64,000 nucleotides of DNA from Haematococcus lacustris (Eukaryota; Chlorophyta; Chlorophyceae; Chlamydomonadales; Haematococcaceae), in contig JASKMD010000024.1 of assembly GCA_030144725.1 (NCBI GenBank), positions 5,105,345-5,169,344 of the forward strand, given 5' to 3'. The position numbers and the translations under genes are program-made. Positions 1-11,400 of the stretch are shown in pieces; the first letter of the stretch is position 1; every line of letters begins with the position of its first letter. A model generated the notes under the pieces. The model ran no database searches. It was not told where the DNA came from and saw nothing but the letters and a program-made list of their open reading frames with translations.

Positions 1-660
<660 letters not shown>

Positions 661-1043
661 TTGCTCCTGCCGCTGATACCACTGCAATTGCTGTTGCCGC
701 TGCTGCCGCTATCGAAGCTGAGGCGGTGGTGACTGGCATTGCAGGCAGGAGGTGGTACCTGGCAAGGTCGTGAATTCAAGTAAAGCAAGTGCGGGCTACG
801 CGTTTGGGGCAAGGACGGCCGTCTGACCGCTGGCTGCTGTTGGTCTATGTGCCTAGATGGCTACTTGTTCCCAGGGTTTGAGATGAGTGTAGACTGTGAG
901 TCTACACGCATGACCATGTCGAACATCCTTAAGTGATTTTGGGGGCGCGAGTATTGTGGACGCGAGGGGCACAAGTTTGTGTTTATGTACAATGATATGT
1001 GCCATCTTCTGAGGTGGGTGGCCTGGTGCCAAGTTGTTGAGAT
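661..1043. other. Unassigned sequence after the CTG array
   Basis: This is mixed-composition sequence with no recognised gene, RNA or repeat. Confidence 0.5.
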
Positions 1044-1149
1044 GTGCTGAGTCTAAGCGCTGAGAGTCTTGTTGAGACTGAGCGCACTGTTGTTGCTGCC
1101 CCTGATGCTGCTGAGACTCAACGCATTTCTGCTCTGCAACTGGGACCAT

Positions 1150-1500
1150 GTAGGTGGGCCTCAAACGTGCACACCTACATCCGGAGATACTACGCTTCAC
1201 CCAGGCAAGCCACGCTGTGGATGTGTTCCACTTCGTGCACAACCACAAGGGCGTGTGGTGCGACACGATGGTAAACCCTTTCAATGTTCCAACCCTTCCC
1301 TGGGAGTCGATACAAAGGTGGGCCATTGCAGCCCATAACCAATTGCCCACAGTACTACACTGCATGTAATATTGCATGCAGCCCATGCTAACTGCATGCC
1401 AGCCCAGTGCCCGTTTGCCTACAATACGATGCATTTGCATGCGCAGGTGTGCGAGCAACGATTCCGCCACATCAACAAGTACGTTGTTGACAATAGTAGA
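1150..1500 (+). pseudogene. Possible decayed transposase fragment (KDZ-like?)
   Basis: The plus-strand frame starting near 1154 reads through a stretch with AVDVFHFVHNHKGVWCD. After a possible acceptor (CAG at 1444-1446), another frame gives VCEQRFRHINKY. The spacing of His, Cys, Glu and Arg recalls the C-terminal part of Kyakuja-Dileera-Zisupton transposases, a class known from green algae, but I am matching from memory and the segments are short. No terminal repeats or target duplication were found. It could equally be a remnant of an unrelated gene. Confidence 0.25.
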
Positions 1501-2398
1501 TATGGATGTAGGGCTTTGAAGCTCACCCGGAGCCCCGCCTGATGATGTGTCCCATTACAAACGCAAATCAGTGTTATTTCCTATACGGTTCGTCTCGGAA
1601 TGAGAATGTTGTCCCATGGCCACCAACATGGAAACCATGCCTAATGCTGCAGCACTGCACCATCGTGTAAAACAGCAGTCTAGTGCCAACATGATGTAAT
1701 AAAGTAGTTATGTAAGAAATGCATTGGTTTTTTCATAGTTTGGAAATTGCTGGCCCTTTACGCTCATTTGCTTCTCATGATGCAGTACTGCACCTATCTC
1801 TAATGCACTACTGCTTTACCTCCCATCGTGCTATACCACACCACACCGAGTGGTACAATGCAACACCGCAGCGATATCTCACCAAATCAAAACTCATTCT
1901 TGAAATCACGGACCTTTTTCCGAACGCGGCAAATTTGAAGATAATTTAAAGATAATTTGAAGATTCGCCTTAGAATGAGAGGAATGAAGTTCTGGTTTGC
2001 CGCCGTGCTGGTCAGGGGTCGCAGAGGCGCAAGCTTGACCTTTCCCACATCGCATATACTCCGCAATTGCAATGGGCATGTGGGATGCCGGCCACGGTTG
2101 GATGGACGACGTCGAAAGCGACGATGACATTGAGGTCGTCATTGCCTTGAGCGTTGTTGTTGGCAGCCATCTTGCCTCTTGTGGCCGACCGCAGTCCCCG
2201 CAGTAAGTTTGTCTAGCATGTACATGCTTGCTCTCTTTGTAGTAAACGCAATGTGTGCTTTGTGTAGGCGACTGCCCCGTATGGACTGCCCCGTATGGGA
2301 AATGAGGAGTTCGGACGTGCGTCAACAGGTGCGCATTGCATTGTGCTTGGTGCTTGGCACAACACATACAGCAGGCTGCAGGTGTGCTGCAATGCGGG

Positions 2399-2565
2399 CT
2401 GCAACACGCAGCATGTGTGTTGAAGTGGATGAGCAGCAATAGTAGGATGCAGGTGTGGTGCAGTGGATGAGCAGCAGCAATCTGCAGGTGAGCTGCAATG
2501 TGGGCTGCAACAGACAACATGTGTGTTGCAATGGATGAGCAGCAACAGTAGGATGCGGGTGTGGT
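2399..2565. repeat. Degenerate minisatellite (GATGAGCAGCA-type units)
   Basis: Several diverged copies of a unit containing GTGGATGAGCAGCA, GGATGCAGGTGTGGTGCA and GGGCTGCAACA follow one another. The copies are imperfect, so the array looks old. Confidence 0.6.
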
Positions 2566-3607
2566 GCAGGTGGTGCAAGTGTGAAGAGGATGCAACATGT
2601 AAGATTGGTAAACCTCAACACAGCCCAGCAGTTATGTTTTGGTTGCTGTATAAGATGTAAGAACGACGTCATGCCTCAACATGAGTAAGAGATGTAAGAA
2701 AAGTGCATGAGCTGCAACAACATGTTGCAACATAGCCTGCCACCGACTCAACGAATGTCAACACAACACCAAGCACAATAGCCAAGTACCAATGTTGTGC
2801 CATGCCAACAGGCTTGTGCCATGCCAACATGCCTTGCCACTCTCATACAATGGTCTGTGGGTGGGTCATGCACATCCAGTGCAGCACCCATCAGCCTTGT
2901 TACCGTCACTTCTTGCCCTCCAACTTGTTTGTGATGGCAGCATACATATTGTAACCAGCCTGGACATATGGCCCCACCCTTAACCGGCTGTACCGCTCAA
3001 CGCAACGGGGCTAAATTCTTGACACCGCAAAGTGGGGCACGGAGTGGTGTGCAGTGGCCATCGCGCCAACATGGTGGTGATGGCGAAATGCGTTGGGCTT
3101 CAGCGCCGCGTACATGGCAGCACTTCGCTAGGCATGGCAGGCGCAGTTCGCTATCACGGCGATGCGTCCTCAATGGTGAGGGGGCTCGCCATTGAGCAGG
3201 CTGCTGGCCGTGCTGGTGGTGGTGCTAATGTTGCGGGCCCCGCTGGTGGCTAACGACCATCAACGACTCGATTCAATAATCTTCAGCAATCTTGCCTTCG
3301 GTGCCCACGTGCGGGGGTCCTCGTAGATAATCAAAGTATTTACAAGTAACTTAAAAAAGTGTGTTAAAAAAGCTACTGCGCCTCAGCGCCTCCTTGGTGG
3401 CCCCGAATCTGAAGCGCACTTCGACGTAGCACGTAATGCGGTTGGCAGTCGCTAAGCTGCTGCCCAACCTCTGCAAATTTCATAAGAAGGTTCAAAATAT
3501 CTTTGAATTTGGCGTTTTTTGGGAAAAAGGTCCCACGTCATAGGGCTATTTGCCAAATCTCGGGCCGTGATTCAAAAATAATGATTACTGATTTGCCTGA
3601 GTGATGT

Positions 3608-3795
3608 TGACTAGGTAGATAAGGTTGGCTAGGTCGGCTAGGTTGGCCAGGTTGGCTAGGTTGGCTAGGTTGGCTAGGTCGGCTAGGTTGGCCAGGTCGG
3701 CTAGGTTGGCCAGGTTGGCTAGGTTGGCTAGATTGGCTACGTTTGATAGGTTGGCTAGGTTGGCTACGTTTGTTGGGTTGGCTAGGTTCGCTCCA
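3608..3795. repeat. (GGTTGGCTA)-type tandem repeat
   Basis: About 20 copies of a 9-10 bp unit (GGTTGGCTA, GGTCGGCTA, GGTTGGCCA) run in tandem with substitutions between copies. Confidence 0.85.
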
Positions 3796-4392
3796 AACTG
3801 AAATTGGACAGCAGGGTCGGTACCTACAGCAGCTCAAGTCTGGGGTCTCCCGGCTTAGGTTTGTAGAGAGCTGATAAAGGTTTGTTGCAGGTCACCATGC
3901 CAATTTGATCCCAAAACGTAGGCATTAAACCTAGCGTGAAACCTTGCCCAAACCTTCGGTGTTAGGTCAAAACCTTGGGGGGTCCGCCACTCTCTGAGGA
4001 TAGGCATTGGTGTGCAAGGTCAGAGTCTGCTCCTTGGCAGCGCTCATGCTGCTGTCGTGGGTAGTGCTGGAGTCATGGTGTGCGCATGTGTCTGGGTCTG
4101 GGTGTCACGGCCTGTGAGAAGCCCTGGCCAGGACAAAGGCACGATCATGCACTGCGTTCAACGTAATGCACAGCATGCCTCCTTATGGGATCTGGACCGT
4201 GCCACCACCATCTCACAGATGATGCATTGCCGAAGACGATGGCTCGTCGGCAGCGCTTGGATGCCACCCTGCGGGTCATAGCAAGAGCAGTGTACAACAG
4301 CAATAGCATCTCACACCCTTGAGGCTATAGCCAGCGCTTTGTGTGGCAACCAGAACACCTTGGCAACTAGTGTAATGAATTGACTGCTGTGC

Positions 4393-5894
4393 ATGTGCAC
4401 GCCTTGCTCTTTTCTGTTATGCGCAGTATGGCGGCAGCACAGGCCCCACAGCCAGAGGCAAGCCAGCACAGCCAGCGAGCCACGGGGGACCCCACCCTTG
4501 GCCTGCCTACCCCTGGTGCTGCTGGTGCTGACTGGCCTGGACAATGCCCTGCTGCTGCTGCCACACCTGGCTGTTAAGGCCTCCCTGCCTGCGGCTGCTC
4601 TAGCTCGCTGCACTGCCAACGCTGTGTGCGCCACATCTGTCATCTTTGCGGGGTGAGTAGAGGGAAGAGCACCTTCCTCAACAGCCCAGTGTGTGCCTCC
4701 TGTTATCAGCGCAAAGGTAAACTTACAAGTGTTTCACTAGGTGTAGTGTTTTCTCTGTGCGGCATGGGTGCCTTCCACCTACGCTATTGCCCGACCCCTG
4801 TAACGAGGCTGCGGCCAAGAGTTGGCATAGCTGACATGCACTGATGTGAGCTGAGATTGATTGCATTAAAGTTTAGTCTGGGGTTGACATGACAGCAGCT
4901 GGGTGAGCATCAGGTGCCGTTTGCTTGTCAGTCAACATGATCTGCCTCGTCCCCAGCTGGCACATCCACAAAACTGCCTGGCACCCCTGCCTTGCCCCTG
5001 CCCCTGCCCCTGCCCCTGCCCCTGCCCCTGCCCCTGCCCCTGCCCCTGCCCCCCTCATCCCCCCTGCTGCCATAGCTCAATTGCGGCACACAGGCGACAA
5101 TGTCAGCTGCCCTGCTGCCTCCAGGTACTTCATGGCTTGGTGGGTGCAAGCCCAGGGCCCCACACTGCGCCGTGTAGGCAGCGTGATGAACAGTGTGCGC
5201 AAGCTCTGGTGCAGTGCCCTGCAGCTGGGCCACATGCAGGCTGTGGGTCATGCGGTGGCCTGGGTGCTGCACTCAACAGCGGGCACTGGGGATGAGGTCG
5301 CAGCAGCGCAGCAAGCCATGGGTGCTGGATGTCCGCAGCCGCTGCTAGGGGTGGCGATCCCGTTGCTGGTAGTCGGGGCCCTCAATGTCCTGCTGCTGGC
5401 GGTGATTGAGTTCAGGAAGGTCACCAGCAAGGCAGTGGCTCTGGGCCTTGACCACCAGGGGCCAGGGCCAGCACACCCCATCATGGTCCAGGTGAATGCC
5501 TTCCCAACCCGTTTTTTCCCACCATCTCCCACATCAGCCCAACGGGGTAACGCAAAGGCAGGAGGGCACAAGGGCAGGCTTTTCTGGCTGTTGCCAGCGA
5601 CACATGCAGTGCTGAGAGTGTTGGCAGTGTGGCATTGTCCTGTGGAGGTCTAAGTGTGGAATGCACTGCGCCACCAGCTCCTCCTGTCATGCTCTGCAGG
5701 GTGCGCAAGACGCAGCTCGCGTGGCTGCCAACCTGTACTTGATGGCCGTCAATGGGGCAATGGCACTGGCCTGCGATGGCTACTGGCCACCAGTGCTTGC
5801 ATGTGTTGCACTGATGGGCATGGGGCTGCTAGACATGGGTGTGCGCAGCAGCGAAAGCCGTGTCCACAGTCCTCCAATCGAAGCTGAAATCTGA
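4393..5894 (+). CDS. Hypothetical polytopic membrane protein, multi-exon
   Basis: This is a small gene supported by exon phase and hydrophobicity. A first candidate exon (ATG 4393 to about 4653) carries a hydrophobic run (PLVLLVLTGLDNALLLLPHL) and ends at a GTGAGT donor. An alternative frame over the same bases has closely spaced Cys and His residues, so the first exon is uncertain. A short exon may lie near 4680-4720. The best exon, 5125-5419, contains a membrane helix (LLGVAIPLLVVGALNVLLL) and ends in phase 0 at a GTCACC donor. The last exon, 5700-5891 plus TGA 5892-5894, contains two more hydrophobic stretches. A CCCCTG repeat fills the intron before 5125. I do not recognise the family. 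The strand and the last two exons are fairly sure; the start is not. Confidence 0.5.
4992..5051. repeat. (CCCCTG)n hexanucleotide repeat
   Basis: About ten CCCCTG units lie in the intron upstream of the exon at 5125. Confidence 0.95.
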
Positions 5895-6384
5895 AGAAAT
5901 GAAGAAGACAGAAAGATGTGGACCACGCTGTGGCGCTCCCAAGCCAGTGGCGGACTCACCAATCCAGCCTCTCTCAGCTTCTCACCACTCCGGCGCATGT
6001 GCTTGTAGGCAGGTCGCTGGAGTTCGCCCCGTCAACTGGGCATATACTTGCACACCTTGCGGATCTCGGACACGATCGGCGACTGCTGGCCAAGGCCACC
6101 TGGCGCCCGGCTGCCGCCATCGGCGACGACCGGCTCGAGGCCAAGGCAGAGCCAATGGCCGACCCGCTTCACCTGCAGCCAACATTAGGAGGAGTGGCAA
6201 GATGTTGGTTGTAGCAGCTTGTTGGTGCACATATGTTGCACATGTGATGCCGCAAGTCAATGGCCATTGTCACAATTTTACTCACCTGGGTCGCCACGCC
6301 ACCCCACCCCACGATGTCCTGCCAAGGGGCCATCCAGAGCAGCTCAACCCGGCCAACAAAGGGGCTAGGCTGATTGGCAGTGGG

Positions 6385-7413
6385 TAGGGCGCGACCGGCC
6401 AACCTAGAAATCTATTTCTAGGTTTCTAGGCTGAGGAAAAATTTCTAGGATTTCTAGGCTCACGATTCTTTCAGCGTCTTCCACTGCCGACCAGCGCAAT
6501 GGCTGCGCCTAGCCCCGCTAACCCCAGCGCGCTTGGGTTCGACGGCCTGCCCCATTCTGCCCCATTCTACCAAGCAAACCTTCGATCGGTCGCCTAATTG
6601 TACAAGCAGGTCAAAGGCTACACTGCGCGCAAACTACGCCATCCGGATCAGCACAGTGAAAAGTTTGTCGTCGTTGTCTGCCTCCTTTGCGCTAAAGAGC
6701 TGAGCGACACCCAACGCAAGCATGACGGGCATTGTCCGCATTGTCCACGTTCCCGTGGCGCCTCAGGCAAGGAACCTGAAGTTAGCCTTTCCTTTTCAGT
6801 CAAAGCCATCTTGGCCTGCCTTATGGCCATGCATGTCGTATGTGTTGTGCCACATATGGTTTTGTTTGTGGCAAGCGTTGGTGTCAGCTTTGCCTGCCCA
6901 GACAATCCCAGATGTGGTGTGGTGATGTGATGATCATTGATTGATGTAGTGTGCCCTAAAGCTAAGCAAGCAAGACCTCGGCTTCAGCTCAGGACCCAGC
7001 CCACGCCCCAGCTCTACCATTGCATTGATAGTTGCTGTCATGCAGGTGACCAATGGCCATCCCGTTGAATTCCTGACATAATCATGGACGGTTCCTCCGT
7101 GATCCGTGCGACACTGATGACCTGGCGTTCTAGCATGCCATTTGGATTTGCATGACATGTGTGCATTCCATACAACTTATTTGCAAGGACATCGCAACAA
7201 ACCTCCCAGGGACATCCGTATTAATGTTTGCGAGTAGGCCTAGCTGGCATTGTGGAAAAGAGCTGAATAGACGTGAAACCTACGCTTGGGCTTAGAGTCG
7301 AACCCGTAACCTCTCGCACTTTGCACCCCAAGACTAGAATTCTACCCTTCTAGCCTAGAATTCTAGGTTTTTCTAGGAATCCGAGCCACCTAGAATTCTA
7401 TGGGCGCGCCCTA
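6385..7413 (+). mobile_element. hAT-like transposon, internally deleted
   Basis: The left end at 6385 starts TAGGGCGCGACCGG and the right end at 7413 is the inverse of TAGGGCGCGCCCATAG. The flanks carry a perfect 8-bp duplication, GCAGTGGG, at 6377-6384 and 7414-7421. Eight-bp duplications with T/CAGGG ends are typical of hAT elements. Both subterminal regions are dense in CCTAGAAA/TTTCTAGG motifs. Inside, from ATG 6499, short plus-strand frames include CLLCAKEL and HCPHCP, reminiscent of a BED-type zinc finger, but a stop separates them from the ATG. I infer a derivative of a longer autonomous element that has lost its catalytic part. Confidence 0.85.
7290..7332 (-). other. tRNA-like B-box remnant
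   Basis: On the minus strand, GGTTCGACTC (7295-7304) resembles an RNA polymerase III B box and is flanked by CTTGGG and CCCAAG, which could pair. No complete cloverleaf is evident. It lies inside the hAT-like element. Confidence 0.25.
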
Positions 7414-7832
7414 GCAGTGGGGCCAGGGCCATATTCTCAAGGCACAGCCAACAATTGGAGCTATCAAAGGATTAGGAGCAGGCATGGGAAAAATTGGTTC
7501 TTTTCGTGAAATCATACAGTGGAATTATTGCAGTGCACATATGCAACGCTTCACTGCAAGAATGCAATTCGGTAGCTGGCAATCCGGTAGCCCCCAGCCC
7601 CGGCAGCACCCAGTAGGTCAGACGAGTTGAGTTGTGACAAACACTTCCATAAAAAAACGCAAAAAAGCGTATAGTAGCGGCCCCCTTGAAGCAGCGGCCA
7701 TGATGCTGGCGCTGTCCAGTCGTCATGTTGGAGCAGCTAACAGTCGCCCAACACATCACGCACGCGATTATGACCTTTTTCATAACTTTTTCATATCTTT
7801 GAGAGCAGGGCTGCGACAGTGTGGGTCTTGTT

Positions 7833-7995
7833 TAGGGCACGCCCATAGAATTCTAGGTGGCTCGGAAACCTAGAGATTTTTCCTGAGCCTAGAAACCTAG
7901 AAATAGAATTCTAGGTTGGCCGGCTGGAAACCTAGAAATTTTTCCTGAGCCTAGAAACCTAGAAATAGAATTCTAGGTTGGCCGGTCGCGCCTTA
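7833..7995. mobile_element. hAT-like MITE, 163 bp, same family as 6385-7413
   Basis: The left end reads TAGGGCACGCCCATAG, matching the right end of the 6385-7413 element. The right end is the inverse of TAAGGCGCGACCGG, matching that element's left end. An 8-bp duplication, GTCTTGTT, flanks it exactly at 7825-7832 and 7996-8003. The interior is only CCTAGAAA-type subterminal motifs, part of it duplicated. It has no coding capacity. Confidence 0.88.
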
Positions 7996-8003
7996 GTCTT
8001 GTT

Positions 8004-8485
8004 CTTATGTCTTTGTGTCCATGAAGCGGCCTCCGATGGCGCATCATCACTTCTAATATGGCTGGCTATTATAGCTATTGTTATTGTGGTTGTGGGCCCA
8101 GTGCGCTGCACCGTTGGCCTGCATGTTCCGCTGAGCCTGTGCTGGCGGCGGTCAACCTAACTGTCCGAGGCATTACGATTACGTTTACGCTGTCTGTTTC
8201 GCTGCATTTTCTTAACTCGCTTCGCTAACTGTGGCGCCAATTGCCTTCGATGTCCTGGTTTTCCTGTTTTTTGCCTGGGTTCCTGTTAGTTTTATGTTTG
8301 TTTAGCGCACGTTTTTTTTCATGTTCGGGTCCGGCGGACGCATGTGTGCGTCTACAGGGGGGAGCGTGCTAACCGCAATGCTCTAACTGGAAAGGTATGC
8401 TGTTCATCGGTTGAATCAACCCGTGTGGCAAGACCGCGCCCGACAACGGGGGTGACCGACTGTGAAAAAACACCCCCAACTTTAG
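8004..8485. other. Unassigned sequence
   Basis: No supported gene was seen. It may contain upstream exons or the promoter of the gene that follows. Confidence 0.35.
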
Positions 8486-11400
8486 GTGCTTCAGCGTATT
8501 ACAAGCACCGTGCAAGAAGTGGGCTTGTCAAGGGTTACGCCATTCGGTAGTACCAGCTATATCAAACTGCTGGTCGTGTATGTGCCTCGGGCTGTTCTAG
8601 GAGCACTGTCCCGCACCGCGTGGGCTTCAGGCATTTTGCTAGCAAAATGTTGGAAGAATGCTGGCCCACAAGGGCTACTGCCTAGCCTCGTGAGCTCCCA
8701 ACCGGACATACACCACTGGAGCTTTGTCAAGCACAAAGAGCCAGACGTGCCCTTGACACGCATGGCCTCGCGCCTCAAGATGCTCGCGCTGGGCGTAGGT
8801 GGCTGCTCAATTGCGCACGCTAACGCGTCAAATGCCAGACATGGGTTCGGCAACTTAGGACCTGGCATCATCTTGCAGGTACCGCATATGCCGGACAAAC
8901 TGTTTAGGCTTGAAGACTGACCAAGCGGGCATAGACAGCACGATGGATTTTGATAGTCCAGGACTAGACCTTCAGAGAGCTTACACAGAACAGCTTCCCC
9001 CCTTGCAAATCCGCAGCCCTGGCAACTCACCAAGCCTGCCGCGATTACAGGACATCCTCCCAGCTACCCAGCCCCTTAGCCAAGCTATTGACTACCAGCA
9101 GCTGCAAGCCGCAACCCCTGCTCAATTCAGACTGCCCCAGGTGCAGAACTATGTGAAGGAAAATGGCCATAAAATTGACACCACCGCCCTCAGCTTGTCA
9201 AGAGCAGCAGCCAACAGTCCAGGGGTGAAGGGCAGCAGGCCGGCCTGGCGCCTGGTGGTGGCAGAACCATCCCAGTCCCCTTCAGCCAGCCATCAGCCAG
9301 GCCCAGACTTGGTGCGGTTCGAGAATGACCGGGAGATGATACGCCGACTGTATGCCCACGGGGTGACCCAGCGCAGGACCAGCAGCATGACAGTGGGCAG
9401 GCGGCAGGGAGGCAGCAAGGCTGCCAGCCGCGCTTACCCGCAGCTGAGCGCCCAGGTTGCCAAGTCAGGCTATGCAGGGTCCTCAGCCTCGCTGGATAGT
9501 GTGACCCAGCATGTGATGGAACCAGCAGAGTCTCAGAAGCTTCAGGGCCACACAAGCGTTGGCACACCACACACACAGCCCTTCACCAGCACCCAGGCCC
9601 AGCAGCAGCAAGCTGGGCAGCATTTCCATGCGCAAGCTTCTGGCTACTCTCATAGCAACAGCAGCGGTTCCACCATGGCCACAGAAGACATGCCACAGCT
9701 GCTGCGCCCTATCACAATCCTGCTGGTGGGTGTCTCGGGACGGGCTGGTTTGCAGGCCCTCATGTGCATGTGACCATGCACCACAACCAGCTTGCAAGAA
9801 TGCAAGCTGTGCAGTGACGGTCATGCACGTGGTGGTTCCGATGTCAGCGGTGGTTGTTGTGGTGCGCTCTCTGTCGGTGCTGGCTTTGTGGCCTGTGGAG
9901 GCTCCAGCTTGCAAGTGATGCCGGTGACAGTGCCTGCAGACATGCCTGGCCCCTGGCACTGGCACTGGCCGGGTGTGCAGGTGACGGCAGGCACCCAGAC
10001 AGAGAGCAGCAGCCAGCAAGGCCCCCTGGGCTCACTTGGCGGGCTCCCTGGACATCTCAGCCAGCAGGTGGGCAGGCAATGCCTCAAAGCCTCCACTGCC
10101 AGCAGCCAGAGAGGGTGTACGCTAGGCAGCAGAGGCTGGTAGTGGCTGCAAGAGGCTAAGGCGAGGCTGTGGAGGGCAGGTCGTGCATGGGATGGAACCA
10201 GGGGGCCCAGGCCTGGTCTGCCAGCCATGGCCAGCCCAGCTTGGCCTGCTCTTCTATGCCTCTCATTGAGGAAGCAGGGGCTGCCTATCAGGCCCAACTA
10301 TTGTTAGTGATAGTGCCAGGTGAAGGTGGAAGATGCAAGAAGCAGGCATGGGCTGGTGTTACCACAGGGGCCAGTCCAATGGCAGGGGCCTCTTGGCAGC
10401 CTCAGTGATACGCTACCCATCATCAGTGAACAGTGGCACGGGTCCTCAGGTGCAGGGAGCTGCATGAGGGGCCCGCTGTTGCCTGTGTGGGAGCATGGTA
10501 GGATGCTTGCCTGCTGCTGCCCCAGTGCCTCCTCTCAAGGCCCAGTTAGCAGCACCATCATGTTCATCATCAGCATCATGTTCATCATCACATGGCAGCC
10601 GCCTGTCAGCGTTGCTGCAACACACAGCCTCATAGGTTCAGCGTTTATGCCCATACCCATGCTCATGCTCGCTGCATGCATATGCCATATGGTGCTGGCA
10701 CAGGCTCACCAGAGAGGGTCTAGCACCCAGCAGTGCAGGTTCAACTGGTGCAGTGGGGCTGATTTGCGGCAGCTCAGGCAGCAGTGGCGGCCTTACCCGT
10801 TAGCTCACCACTGCTCACTGGCCCGCCAGGCCTGACCAGCACGGCAGGTGCACCCAGCCCACCATGCTCCTTGCACCTGGGGCTTGCATAGCAAGGGTGG
10901 CTGGCCCCCTGTGCAGGACGCTGGCAGGGCCATTGGAACACCCTCACCACCCGGCCCACAGCAGCAGCTGGGTATGGGTGGAGTGGCCACGCCCACGCCC
11001 ACTTGCCCACCGATGCTTGTCAATCTGCAGCCATGTTGCTCACCTGCTGCTGTGACCGCTGGCCATCGTCATGCACCCCACAACCATTGTCAACAGGCAT
11101 CTCCACCAACCGCCATCACCGTCAAGCCTGTCAGCACATGACACCTGCTCGGACCTGCTCTTGGGCTGTGCAGGAGTGTGTGAGCACGCAAACTGACGGG
11201 ATGTGTGCAGCTTGCTCACAGCAGCTGCTGAAGCTGCAGGCTTTGGTGGACCGCCTGCAGGCCGAACAGCTGAAGCAGCAGCAGCGGTTAGAGCAGCAGC
11301 AGCAGCAGGAGGAAAAGTCACAACAGAGGGAGCTAAATCTGCGACTGGAGCAACAGGAGTTGCGGCAGCAGCAGCAGGAGGTTCAATTCCAGCAGCAGGA

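Larger units (their letters stand above)
1501..4379. other. Intergenic sequence, no gene recognised
   Basis: Apart from the two short tandem repeats listed separately, I see no supported gene here. The ORFs are short, overlap on both strands and have no recognisable domain. Confidence 0.4.
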
